Shown here in pieces: positions 22,562 through 34,123 of a stretch of 64,000 nucleotides of DNA. The stretch covers positions 109,438,549 through 109,502,548 of the forward strand of contig CM043953.1 in assembly GCA_014529385.2 (NCBI GenBank), given 5' to 3'. A program made the position numbers and the translations under genes. The notes under the pieces are model-generated. The model was not told where the DNA came from, searched no databases, and saw only the letters and a list, made by a program, of their open reading frames with translations. Position 1 is the stretch's first letter. Each line of letters opens with the position of its first letter. The stretch comes from Adiantum capillus-veneris. Taxonomy: Eukaryota; Streptophyta; Polypodiopsida; Polypodiales; Pteridaceae.

Positions 22562-25500
22562 ATGAGTAGCGACGAGGATGTGGGACCGTCCAATCGAAAC
22601 ACCTATCTCTCAACGAGGGTCTTATGTCCTTGTAATCAATGCAAGCATGCTGTGCGACGGACAAGACGTGTTTCTTTGCAGCACGTTCGCGAATTTGGCG
22701 AGTTCGATCCATCTATTATAGATCGAGTTGTTGCCAATTATAACTCGTCGGACTCTGACGCTGGCCAACAAGCAGCAATCTTGCAACCCAATAGACGTGT
22801 TCGCAGGCGCTTTGGTCAAGCAGCATATGTGAGGCCACAAGATGTAGCCTTTGACAGCTCGGGGGATGATCATGCAGAGCACATTCCCAACGAGGCAATG
22901 TCTGAGCCCGAGATTGATGAAATGATCGAGACGATCATGGATTCAGAAAGGCTTATCTATGATGATATGAAAAGTGAAGCCGATACGTCATTGTATAATG
23001 GAGCACGTATGTCTAGATTGAAAGCACTCCTGGTTCTTCTCAACATGCAGGCAAAGTTTGGATGGAGTGACACTAGCGTCACAACGCTTTTCAGGTGATC
23101 TATTACAATTAGTTTACTTTAATAGAACTCTAAATGTATAATGATCTGATAGATTTTTACACGACTGTATCATATTTTTATGTTGTGTAGATTGCTGAAA
23201 GAGCACATACTACCAGCTGACAATGTGATGCCAGATTCCCGAGATGAAGCAAGAAAGATTTTGCGAAACTTGGGGATGGATTACAATTCTATCCACGCTT
23301 GTCCTAATGACTGCATTCTTTTCAGAGGGGAATACACAGACATGGAGAAGTGTCCGAAATGTGATTCCGAAAGATATCGAGTAGATCTCCACGGGACAAA
23401 AATTCCACAAAAGGTTTTGCGACATTTTCCTTTGCTTCCTCGCATCAAGCATTTCTTCGAATGTAAGTCCATGGCCGCCCTAGCATCATGGCATGAGGAG
23501 AATAAATCTTCGGATGGTGTGCTACGAATTCCTGCAGATTGCGCAGCCTGGAAACATATAGATGGAACATGGTCGGATTTTGCCAGGGAAGCTCGAAATT
23601 TGCGCTTAGGCCTGGCTATGGATGGCGTAAATCCATTTGGTCAAAGATCAACATCTTACAGTGTATGGCCCGTTGTCATCGTCAACTACAACATTCCCCC
23701 GTGGTTGACTACGAAGAAGGGGCACCTATGGCTAAGCTTGATTGTGCCAGGGCGATATAAAGTGGGGAATATGGATGTGTATCTTCGTCCACTATTGGAA
23801 GAGCTACAACAATTGTGGATTGGAATAGAGGTGGTGGATATGAGCCGACACACAGGATGACGGAATGCTTTGATCAGAGGTATTCTAATGTGGACCATGC
23901 ATGACTATCCCGGGCTAACAGAATGCTCAGGTGATCTATTGACACTCCTCACTCAGACACTGTAAATCTTGTTTTTTCCCATAGTTGATCTATTATCATG
24001 TGTATACATGCAGGGCTTCAAACAAGCGGATACAGAGCATGTGTCACATGTGGACCTAGACTGAATGCACGTAGGGCACCCTCACTGAAGAAGCAAATCT
24101 ACGAAGGTCATCAAGCGTATCTTCCAGAGAATCATGTGTTACGCGACGGCTTTTTGGGAAGAGAGCCACCAAGGATGCCTGCACAAGCATGGTTAGAGCA
24201 GAAGGAGATGTGCGATGACGGATTGCCTCCAGGGATGAAGAGACTATCTCTATGGTACGAGTTACCATACTGGCCCCGACTCGTGATCAATCACTTGCTC
24301 GATCCAATGCACATATTCAAGAATGTGGGTAATCTACTATGGGACCATTTGACCGGCAAGAAAGATACTTTGGGAGCCAGAGTTGACCTTAGAAATGTGG
24401 ATCGTATGGAGCAATATTGGCCGCAAACAGCGTCTGATGGATCGATAAAACTCCCTAAAGCACCATGGATTTTCACAGGAGCCCAAGAACGCAAAGTAAA
24501 AGAGGCCATTCGATCTTTGCGGACCCCCACTGGCGTAATGCACTCGCTCCGAACGTGTTTTACTAAAGAAGGAAAGCTTACCGGTTTGAAGTCACACGAT
24601 TGGCATAAAATGTGTCAGGTACGTTCATAGTGGACTTTAATATCATTGCATAAAATGTGGACTTTAATATCATTGCTACACATACTTTACAGTTTATCTT
24701 ACCGGTTGCCATTGAGGGATGTTTGTCTCTCGACATCCGTAACACAATCTACAAACTTGCAAAGCTGGTGCAATGGATCTCACAAAAGGAGATCGACGTA
24801 GACTCCATACCATTCGCCAAACTAAATGCTGCGGAGCTTGTGTGCATGTTTGAGAAACATTTTCCTACTACAATGCTAACCATTCAGGTGCATCTTCTTG
24901 TTCACATAGTTGATGAGGTGGAAATAGCTGGCACAGTTCATTCCAGATGGATGTTCTTCTTAGAGCGTTTCATGAAAACGCTTAAGGGATATGTGCGTCA
25001 AAAGGCACGTCCGGAGGGTAGCATGGCAGAAGGTTGGTTGGTATCAGAGTCCCTAGTGTACATTGGAGAGTGGCTAGACGGATTTGATAAATCCCGGGAC
25101 ACGCTATGGCGAACCATAGATGATGAGCGCATATCTGGGATTGTCATGTGCAATCTCGGTGTTGAGAAGAAGATGACGGAAGATCTAGAGGCTAAAATCA
25201 ACCGATTTTGCATGCTTCACAATCCAGTGATGCAAAAGTGGATTTCACAATATGAGGATGCAAAGCAAGAGCGACAAAGGGCACGAATCGAGTGGAGACG
25301 GGGAAGACGACCACCGATGCACTATCCAGCGGTTCTGGAGAGCCTACCAACCTTCATGAGCTTAAGATGGTTGCACAACCAATTGAAAAGCGCACAACAA
25401 TGCGGTGACGAAGTGACTGAAGAAGAGTGGGAGTACTCTCGGGGTTGCGCGACCAAGGTAAGTTTGCAATGTACGACTAGCAAGTGACTTTATTTATAAA

Positions 25501-26290
25501 CGTTTGAACGGCCACTCATAATCTTTGTTCGTTGTAGTATAAGTCATACACAGCAGCATGGTGTAAAGGTCGACATTTTAGGGTGGAACGAATCGACAAA
25601 AAGCGTTTTACTCAAGATTGTGGAATCATGGCAAAATTTGAACAGTCTAGTCGACGACGTTCCTCTGATGCAGATCCTGTGGTGGCGGAACTCACTTACT
25701 TCGGCACGCTGCAAGAGATTTTGAGGATCGATTACAGAGGATTTTTTGTCGACTTATTCGACGTGCAATGGTTCAAGATAATCATGGAGGGTCGCAACGC
25801 TACTGTGCGTAGAGGAGAGTCTGGTTTTCTTGAGGTGGATTCTACTAAGAAATGGACTGACCTAAGAGACACTTTCGTACTACCCGAGCATTGTGAACAA
25901 GTAAGTATATAAATAGTTAACATCCCCCTTTTACAAGTTATGTGCTTGAAAGCTCTCATGTAAGTTATGTGGCTCTGGCAGGTAGTATTTCATCCTACAA
26001 AGTCTACATCAAACTGGTGGTACGTCATAGAGGTAGCCCCTCGTAGTGCAAGGACGTATGAAGGCTACCATGTGCCAATCACAACGACATCAATGGAGGA
26101 GATTAGAGAAGATGCTCAATCAGAAGCCGCTGCGGTGGTGCCAGACGAGCATCAAGATGCTACTACTCTATATGGGGTGCATGCAGAGGAGCTACAAAAT
26201 GAAACAGTGGATATGTGTTTAAACGGAGAGCTCTATATAGATATAGGAAGTTATGCTGAGTTATGCGAGGATGAGAGAGAGATCTCTTAA
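22562..26290 (+). pseudogene. tnp2-family CACTA transposase, six exons, one premature stop
   Basis: Exons are 22562-23094, 23191-23930, 24014-24618, 24693-25457, 25538-25900 and 25982-26290. All junctions obey GT-AG, keep frame, and give about 1,104 residues. The tnp2 core reads DGVNPFGQRSTSYSVWPVVI, MDVYLRPLLEELQQLW and GILMWTMHDYPG in exon 2, then LDPMHIFKNVGNLLWDHLTG in exon 3. Exon 4 has LPVAIEGCL, VHLLVHIVDEV and ERFMKTLKGYVRQKARPEGS (DUF4218-like). Exons 5-6 hold a DUF4216-like end (YFGTLQEIL, VQWFKI, WWYVIEVAP). Exon 1 has a CPCNQCKH motif like the transposase-associated domain. The only lesion seen is TGA at 23858-23860, codon 401. The product would cut and join element ends in the nucleus. 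Confidence 0.92.
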
Positions 26291-26562
26291 AGCCACAAAT
26301 ATTGTATTTGAACAATTTTGCTCCGTGCTGTAAAAGCTCTGGCTCTCTAAGTACCTTCCATGGTGTATAACGCTCTTTTAGACTCGCGCTCACATCTTTT
26401 GATTGAAAATTCTGAGTTTTCGACTTGCCTCTTCTATCACTCGATTCATTGCGTCATTGTATTTATATGCGTCATTACGTCATTGTATTTAATGGTCTTT
26501 GCGTCATTGTCTACTCTATTCATTCAATATTAAGTTTAAATATTCGTGTGTTTAATGCAGGT

Positions 26563-27876
26563 ATGGATGATGAGGAGTTTCTTTCTTCTTTGTCACCGCA
26601 GCAGAGACAGTGGTACGTGGAGCGTCATCGCTCTGGCGCATCATCGCGCGTTCCTACACCATCCGCATCTCCCTCTCTTTCGGAGCATTCGGCGCGCTTC
26701 GAAGCTTCGGCGTCGACGAGACGAGCGTCACACTCGTCTAGACACCGGCGCTCTAGTGGTGGCGGTGGCGGTTATTGTGGGGATTCCGCCACCGATGCCT
26801 CCACACCGCCTCGTGTTCGACGAGGCTCTTTACCCTCCCCTTCTTTGCCCGCCCCCACACCAGCCACAGCATCGCCGTCTACGCCAGGTTTTGCACGGCT
26901 GACTGTTCCTAGAAGCTACACACCTCTACCTACTCCGCCAGGAGCCACCCCACTCGACACTCCTCGCTTCGGGGCCCAGACGCCGGTGGAGACACCTGAC
27001 GTCCGTACCCCCATCGACACGCCGCTAGAGACCCCTGCCGGGACACCCAGGTTCACGCGTCACCGGCCAGAGGGCTTGCCTTACTCCGTCGACATCAGCG
27101 GCGGCATCATCATGGATGATGACGGCAAGAAGGTGATCTCGCGCATGCGTGGTCTTTGCTCTCAGCTCTTTAGACACTATATACTAAACAAATGGAGTGA
27201 AGTACCAAGTGATTTAAAAAACAGAGTCATCAACATACTTCATGATGAGTTTCCCGTTCCAACACGGGATCAGCGCTTCAATGAAGACCTGATGAAGATT
27301 CGAATGCGCGAATACTGCAAACACAAGCGTTCCGAAGTGCAAAAAGCAATCAAGAATGGGTGGAACAGGCCAGATTGGCTGGCCAAAGAAGATTGGAAGA
27401 ATGCGAAGAAAGCAGCGCGCGAGAATCCCGACAAGTGGAAGCAACAAAAGGATGCAGCCAGAGCGCGAGTAGAGGCAGGGAGCTCGCACCACTTGGGGAG
27501 CGGTGGATGGGCATCATTTGAGGCCGATTTTGTAAGTCTTTTCACATTGCTCTTTATGCATGTTCGATAGTTTAGGGTTTATGAGTTTTTTAGTTCTAAC
27601 ATAATGAAATCTTTGTATGTTTTGACAGTGGTCGATGACAGGACGTGATCCCACACCGTACGAGCGCGAGTACGCAGGCAGGAAGGGCTTAAATGCCCTG
27701 ATGGACATTCTCAGTTCTCGCGGCGGCATGGTTAGTATTAGGGTTTACTTTTTTTTATTTTTTGTATTGTTTTATAAATGTCGTTATATGTTTATATTTA
27801 CTGAAAACTGTCTTATTGTCTTTTTTTGCAGAATCCGACAGATACGCCGCTTGGACGCGATGAGACGTCTGACTAG
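26563..27876 (+). CDS. TNPA-like second CACTA protein (plant transposase_24 type), three exons, intact
   Basis: ATG 26563 starts MDDEEFLSSLSPQQRQWYVE. Exons are 26563-27531, 27629-27730 and 27832-27876 with GT-AG introns and consistent frame, about 371 residues. A TTTAATGCAG just before the ATG could be the end of an intron in the 5' leader. Residues about 20-180 are Ser/Pro/Thr rich, including a run of TP dipeptides (TPLDTPRFG, TPVETP, TPIDTPLETPAGTP). The C-terminal half (LFRHYILNKWSEVPSDLKNR, REYCKHKRSEVQKAI, GRDPTPYEREY) resembles the plant transposase_24/En-Spm accessory family. By analogy with En/Spm TNPA it would bind the subterminal repeats. The frame is unbroken, unlike tnp2. Confidence 0.82.
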
Positions 27877-28195
27877 ACGACGTCAGTTTAGCCGTAGCTA
27901 GATAGCATTAGTTTAGGGTTTCTCATAGCTTATGTATCATGAGACGGATTTTATACGTCTTTTTGAACCATGTATATTATTACATTTGTCACCGCAGTTC
28001 CTTTTGCCAATAAATTCTTTATGCCTATGATGTTGTACAATTGTCATTATTACATTTGCCAATCAATTCATTTTGCTTATGATGTGTACAATTGTCAATT
28101 TTGCAAACAATGCGTCTTGTGGGTGACTATTTTGGGTCTCTTATCTACCTTTGCACTTTTTTTTAAAAAGTGAATCAAGTACAATATGGTTGATG
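27877..28195 (+). other. 3' flank of the TNPA-like gene
   Basis: A/T-rich with repeated CAATTGTCA/ATTACATTTGCCAAT blocks. Presumed 3' untranslated and polyadenylation region; no clear signal chosen. Confidence 0.4.
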
Positions 28196-28475
28196 GGTGG
28201 CAGGGCATTCAATGCCCTGCCACCAAAAAAATATTCTCTCGGGCGTCGCTATAAGCGTCGCTATTTATGGCTCTGTAGCGTCGCTATGAGCGTCGCTATA
28301 GTCTTCTGTGAGACCGTCGCTATAGGCGTCGCTATATGCGTCGCTATATAGCGACGCTGATAGAGACGCCTATAGCGACGCCTATAGCGACGCTCTCGTA
28401 GCGACGCTCGTAGCGACGGTTTTAGCGACGCTGGGGGTTATAAAAACCCAATGTATTTCCGTCGCTAACAGCGTC
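28196..28475 (+). repeat. Right subterminal region: hairpin and GCGTCGC/GCGACGC arrays
   Basis: 28196-28224 is a perfect hairpin (14-bp arms GGTGGCAGGGCATT and its complement, 1-nt loop). From 28234 on, GCGTCGCTAT units at 10-12-bp spacing run in one orientation. Their orientation flips at the perfect 20-bp palindrome GCGTCGCTATATAGCGACGC (28338-28357) and they continue as GCGACGC units to about 28434, with stray copies to 28475. The region as a whole is a large imperfect inverted repeat. Confidence 0.92.
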
Positions 28476-28487
28476 ACAAGAGCACAC

Positions 28488-28501
28488 AACCTCTTGTAGT
28501 G
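28488..28501 (-). repeat. CACTA right terminal inverted repeat
   Basis: AACCTCTTGTAGTG, exact reverse complement of 20745-20758, followed by the TTG target duplication. Confidence 0.95.
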
Positions 28502-28504
28502 TTG

Positions 28505-28745
28505 TTTATGTTGATGAGGACAACTTTCATCCATTGACATGGGCATAAATGGGAGTGGAGGCATATGACCAGCCGATGCCAAGCCTTCTAAAATTTTCTC
28601 TACAACCAATACCTCTTGGAGATATCCTTGATGTTTCCATCTGCAAAGGGAGAATTTTGGCCAGGCTTCCTTCAAAAATTCTCCCATTTAAGAAAAACAT
28701 GCTTGAAACACATCAATTTTGACCAGCTTCATTCTATCAAAATTT

Positions 28746-28816
<71 letters not shown>

Positions 28817-30151
28817 AGAAGTTTTGCATGCTTTGTGGGTCCATTTTCTTGCTTCAGTTACATGAGATTGTACTTTAATTTTTGACACTCCCATAATCTA
28901 GCTATATGAGAGGAATACCTCAATAGTTGGTGTCCATGGACACAAGTATTTTTATTGCCCTACCATGCTTTTACCCCTACACGGCTAATGCGTTGAGGGT
29001 CTTGCCTTGACTTTGCCTAAACACCTAATGTGGCCTGAAAGAGGCATGGCACCTATACTGTTTTGTTGGTGTCAATTTCCTACCACTTGTTTGATTGTGG
29101 TGTGTATAGTCAAACTGCAAGTGTGGGAGTTGTTTTAGTAAGGAATATGATTTAGGGTAAAGGGTTGAGATCCCTCGTCAATTATGGTTGTGATTTTGAT
29201 GGTAGAAGCTGGTGTGACTCTTGGATCATTTTTCTTTGGTTATGGTTGTTATATCAAAATGCTGCCAAATATTTTGTAGCCATGTTATGTGCTAAAGTGG
29301 TCTTGTAGGATAATTGTGCATTGCCCTGCAATGGGTGGAGTGCTCACCCAGGTGATGGAAAATGAGTATGATTTACTATATTGGATTGGATTATGAAGTG
29401 GTTTTGATGGTTTATGGTAGACGTGTAAGGATAGAGACCCTGTATTGTCTGACTTCTTGGAAAGGATTGTTTGTGCATATGCAAGATGCTATTTCCCCCC
29501 TTACTTACATCCTTAAGGTAATGAAATGACCCCTTTTTCTTAAAAAACTTACGAGTTTTTCTCTAAAATCATTAAAAAACCCCTTCTATTAACTGTTATA
29601 ATCTTAAAATTTTGGCATTAAGAAACCCCATTCTTTTGAAGTCACATGGTAGCTTACATGTCTAAGAGGTGAACCCCCCAAGGGCATCTCTCAATTCTCA
29701 AATTTTATCAACATCTTGTACATAAAACCTAGTGCATATATATCACTGGCCTTTGTGTACGCATCACCATATTATGGATCATAGATTTCTTGAGAATTCC
29801 ATGGCCTCTTTGACAACTTATGTTCTCCTACACCCTTTGCCTCCAAAATTGCTATCAAAGATTCAGTTGCATTGTATACACAATTATCTACTCGCGTGGC
29901 TGGGGTTTTGAGCATCGTGCCCCAATTGATAATGCCAATTCATGGTTTATTTACACGAGTGAAATCTAACATTATGCTATATGGATGCAAAACGCAATAT
30001 ACAATGCCAAATAATTGTGATAATGTCAACCAATGCGTACAAAATGGCTGGCATGTGTTCAATCACCATTCTGAGACGCGCATGCTTGAGTGTTGTTGAT
30101 TTTTTGGGGGCAATTTCTTCCAACCATATTGGAGTCTGTGCATGCAATGCC
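28505..30151. other. Intergenic between CACTA and the nested gypsy stack; (GT)n(GA)n tract
   Basis: No gene recognised. (GT)n at 28745-28770 runs directly into (GA)n at 28771-28813. The stretch 28975-29090 resembles 6552-6680 (shared GAGGCATGGMACCTA block), a dispersed repeat of unknown type. Confidence 0.5.
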
Positions 30152-30156
30152 AAAAT

Positions 30157-30792
30157 TGCTACAAACGGAAGCCTGGCTGCCCTGCATAATATCCGCAATA
30201 GCGTGCTACAAACCATAAAATGATAAATACGCATACCTGGCATATCCACGAGCACGGGATAGAAGCTGTACATGAACATAGAGAGATAGAGAGCGAGAGA
30301 GTAAGCGAGAACGTACAAGCGCACCTCCTAGAGCGGAGTGCTATGCCGGCACGGCAAGAGAGAAGGGAGGAGAGAAGAGAAGAAAGACACGGGCGTTGGT
30401 GCAATCTCCCCCCCGTGCAAGAGTGAGCCTGTCCCTCTTGCACGTATTTAATTTATAGAAAAGTTCATGCTCAAAATTGAGTTACATCCAGTTCACACTT
30501 GGGCATAAAATAGTCATGGATCATAAAGAGCTCAATGTAACAATTAATAGCTGTCTACATCTCAACTTATAACTAAACCATAAATACTAAGGCTTGCCAC
30601 AGAAAATCCAATGGTGGCAGTTTTATTCCGAATAACTGCTATCGCCTTATTGTCTAGCACGTGCCAATCACTGATCTGCTCACACAACACCCAACAAGTG
30701 ATCATATTCCACAATTGAAATCAACATTGCAATGCTTCATCAAAATATCAAATATTTCACAAATATGTCATCAAAATATCAATTCCATTACA
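30157..30792 (-). repeat. 3' LTR of the outer chromovirus
   Basis: Plus-strand reading starts TGCTACAAAC and ends CCATTACA. Pairs with 50909-51545. Confidence 0.93.
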
Positions 30793-30891
30793 TACCCCTG
30801 GGTTGAAAGACAATTGTCCTCAATTGTTACCAAAACCAAACTAGCGACAGTGGTGGCCAGCCATTGGTAGAGTGGTCTAGTAATTTGGTGT

Positions 30892-31120
30892 TGCCTAGAT
30901 TGGCGGATCTACACCAATGGTCGTGCTGCCTAGATTGGCAGATCTGAACGAATGCTGCCTGAATCGACAGATCTGCATTTTGAATTCATGTTGCCTAAAT
31001 CGGAAAATCTACACTAGTGCTGCCTAAACCGGCGGATCTGCACTTTTAAAATTCGTGTTGCCTAAATCGGCGAGTCTACACTAGAAGAGAGGCACTGCCT
31101 AAATCGGCGAATCTGTGTCT
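30892..31120. repeat. Seven-unit minisatellite of 29-38 bp in the outer element's 3' region
   Basis: TGCCTARATYGGCRGATCTR recurs at 30892, 30927, 30956, 30992, 31021, 31059 and 31096. Spacings are 35, 29, 36, 29, 38 and 37. It lies between the integrase stop and the 3' LTR; the last unit overlaps the stop codon region at 31099. Confidence 0.9.
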
Positions 31121-32300
31121 CTAGGTGTGTGGTATGTAAGTATCAAGTGATGGTAGTGCGGACTTAGCGATTGTTCAGAAATCCATTGACACTCTTCCAA
31201 AGAATGGTTTTTGTATTTTACCAAATATCTTCTGTACTGGTTTCTTCTGCGGGTAGTGGTCATGTCATGATCTAAAATTATTTCGGGAGTCAGAATTTCT
31301 TCATCGTCCTCAATGAAGAGGGGGTCAGCTGTGGAAGGGGTGTCGGGAATAGGTCCCTTGTGTGGTCTCAACAAACTGACATGGAAGGAGTTGTGTATTT
31401 TCCAATGTGAGGGAATGCCCAAGCGGAACGCATTGTCATTTATCTTATGAAGAATTTTGAATGGGCCATAAAATCTAGGGGCCAATTTTACTTTAGGATG
31501 TTTTTCTACACTTTTTAAGCGTCGTTTTTCTATTCTAAGCCAAACAAGGTCGTTTTCTTTAAAAGGTGCAGGTCTTCGTTTCTTATTGGCTTGTGCAGTG
31601 TATCGTTGTTGTGCTGGTTTAATGTGTGTGTGATCTCTTGCTAAAGTATTAGCCGCCGTAGGGACATCAATGCTATTAGTGGAGACAGGGACAGGGAGTT
31701 TCTTCCCATAGACAATTTCAAAGGGTGCACGGTTTGTGGAGGAGTGGGGGGTGTTGTTGTAAGCAAATTGAAGCATAGGGAGGTGTTGGTCCCAGTTTGC
31801 AGTATTTTCACTGGTATAAGATCGAAGAAGGTCCATAATAGTACTGTTTGTGGCTTCTGTTTGACCATTACTTTCAGGGTGAAATGCAGATGTGAAATCC
31901 ATTTTAGAGCCTAAGTTTTTGGCTAGGGCGACCCAGCCGTGATAAGGGAAGATGGTTTGGAGGAAAAGCTTTGCAGCGTGTGGTGCAGACAATGTCTTTT
32001 TGTAGGGTACAAAGTATGCTTGTTTGCTAAAACGGTCAACTATGGTCCATATCATGTCATTGTGTGAGGATGTGGCAGGGAGTCTCGTGATGAAATGCAT
32101 GGAGATTTGTTCCCAAGGGCTTGCAGGGATGGGGAGAGGAATTAAAAGACCATAAGACTTACCATGATGACGTTTAACTCTTTGACATATCAAACATTCT
32201 GAAACAAATTTTGTGATATCGTGCTTCATTCCAAGCCAAAAAAAATGATCTTGACATGCAGTGAGTGTGGATTGAATTCCTCGGTGATCCATATATGGTG
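31099..32300 (-). pseudogene. Outer chromovirus integrase with C-terminal chromodomain (right half of a split gene)
   Basis: On the minus strand, directly after the inner element's target site, the frame reads PPYMDHRGIQSTL, then HHCC end CLICQRVKRHHGK, WEQISMHFITRLPATSSHND (where the usual DFI becomes HFI), IVDRFSKQAYFV, TSAFHPESNGQTEATNSTIM and LLRSYTSENTANWDQHLPML. The second catalytic Asp region is degenerate (GWVALAKNLGSKMDFTSAFH). It continues through FYGPFKILHKIN to a chromodomain (ILDHDMTTTRRRNQYRRYL, VKYKNHSLEECQWISEQSL). The chromodomain would steer integration to marked chromatin. The frame is open throughout but is cut off from its start by 13.5 kb of inner element. Confidence 0.92.
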
Positions 32301-32898
32301 GTGTGCGCTCCTTGCCGCACTGTCGAGGCAAGGGACTTGCCGATACACCGTGTACGAGCCCCAGACGGCTCCAAGCATACAACTAGTTTAACTAGTAAGC
32401 TCAAAGAGGGCAATGGTGTGTCACTCACCGCCTTATGCTCCTGTCGTAGAGGATTCCTCGCCGCGAAGAAGAGGGAGACGCCGGTACGCCGCGCTCAACC
32501 GCCTCGCCACCGTCGTGCTGCCGCAACGCTCGATCACACACACACTCTCACACACACTCTCTCTCTCTCTCTCTCTCTCACACACGCACACACACAAGGA
32601 GATAGTGAAGGAGAAGGTGGAGATGGAGCAAGAGCAGCTTCTATTGCACAATGAGAGAATGAGTAAAAATTAGGTTTAGTTGGCTTTTATATGAGCTCAC
32701 CCTATTCACACTTGGGCGCCCATGCTTAGCCAACTAATCCCTTGAATGTCCCAGTTAGAGTGCGCCTCTCATCGGCGATCACTCTTACCCTTTTCCTATT
32801 GGTCCGACAAGCCCGGTGCCTGAATCTACTTAAATAAATAATACGGTTACAGTGTCCGTCGTAGGCGATAGGGTGGCCTTGAGCCACGAGGGTTAACA
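32301..32898 (-). repeat. 3' LTR of the inner element
   Basis: Plus-strand reading starts TGTGCGCTCC and ends GGTTAACA. It contains a CA/TC microsatellite at 32535-32597. Confidence 0.95.
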
Positions 32899-32901
32899 TT
32901 G

Positions 32902-32912
32902 CCCCCCTTCCT
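32902..32912 (-). promoter_or_regulatory. Polypurine tract of the inner element
   Basis: Minus-strand AGGAAGGGGGG lies three bases before the 3' LTR. Confidence 0.85.
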
Positions 32913-34123
32913 GATGTAGATTCCGTCCTCGGAAGCTATTGAGTTGAAGCTTGGTATGTCCATGTTGTAGAGCATCTAGATTTGAATCTGCAAGGCAAAG
33001 TCACTGTTTTAGCAAGCGGAATTATATTGCCATAAATCATGAGGGGAATGTAAAGTACATGTGGAAATGAGTAAATGCAAGATTTATGAAATGTTAAACT
33101 GCCATTAAGGACAAATAAATTGCACTTTGAGTAAATTAATTAATAAAGAGTTTTGAGCTTATGGGTGAGTCTATCAATTAGTTAGCTATGACTAAGGTTA
33201 AAACAACTACTCTAGTACTAGCTAAGCTAAGAAGATTATCTAAATGCAAGATTCCCTAATTATGCTTTTCAGCTTTGATTAGCCAACTTGCTCTCACAAC
33301 TGCAAACAAAAGCTTGAAATGTTAACTGTAAGCTCAATGGAAGTCTTTTAATTTTTTATGTTTTTTAATACTTTTTTACTTTGGCTCACAATCATGTGAC
33401 GTGTGTGCTTATTTTGTATGTCCGGGGTTTTTTGCTTCTCAAGGAAAAGCGCCCACACTGGGAACCTCTAGGGCTCTAGTACCATAGACAATACATGTGA
33501 GTGAAGTACCAATTCAAGCTAGGATTTCTCTTCCAGCGTAAGATTTTTCATTTGTGGCACTTATGTTTTTTTTTTTTTTTTTTTTTTTGCTTCCATTCTT
33601 GGTATTCGCACTAGTGTTTTTTGTTGTTTGAGTGAGCAAGCCTTTCTCTGCCTAAAACATTCCTAAGGTCTCAAATACTCGGATAATTTTATTAGCTAGG
33701 CCTAGTGGTCAAGTAAATGAGTTAACCTAAAGTCACGGTCTCCTAATCTCCAGGCTCATCCATAAGATTAAACTGGAGTTCAATCAACTTAAGCAAAGAC
33801 AAATTTATACATCTATAATGGCAGATAACAATCATAACTATTGCACTCAAACAAAGAATGAAAAATCATTATTAGCAATTACACATATCCACCAACATGA
33901 ATCATGGAAAGTAGTACACCTGGAGGTATGGAGTGGCTCATTTCGTTGAAGCAGATGTCCTCAGCCATGTGGATGGAGATCCATATAAGTCCTACCTAAC
34001 ACATCCAAAAACAGGCACCATACCTCTAGGAGGCATGTCAGTGTGAAAAATTAAAACTCCTAAAAAACAAACTCAAAACACAATCTAGACCCCTAACCTA
34101 CCTATCTGTCACCCCTTTTAGAA
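32913..34123 (-). other. Inner element, non-coding 3' region
   Basis: No open frame of note. Contains a T homopolymer of about 24-25 bases around 33567-33589 (poly-A on the element's sense strand). Confidence 0.6.

Larger units (their letters stand above)
20742..28504 (+). mobile_element. CACTA (En/Spm) DNA transposon, near-complete, with TTG target duplication
   Basis: The element spans 20745-28501 (7,757 bp). It starts CACTACAAGAGGTT and ends with the exact reverse complement AACCTCTTGTAGTG. The 3-bp target TTG occurs at 20742-20744 and 28502-28504, the size typical of CACTA elements. Inside are subterminal arrays of GCGTCGC/GCGACGC motifs, a tnp2-type transposase gene (22562-26290) and a TNPA-like gene (26563-27876). 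The 5' part carries microsatellites and a captured HMA-domain fragment. Only one in-frame stop in the transposase separates it from an apparently autonomous copy. Confidence 0.95.

Noticed and set aside
23858-23860. TGA in tnp2 explained as an unrecognised intron
   Set aside because: The flanking reading (VVDMSRHTG then RNALIRGILMWTM) is continuous with the tnp2 family order and there are no suitable GT-AG signals around it. A nonsense mutation is simpler.
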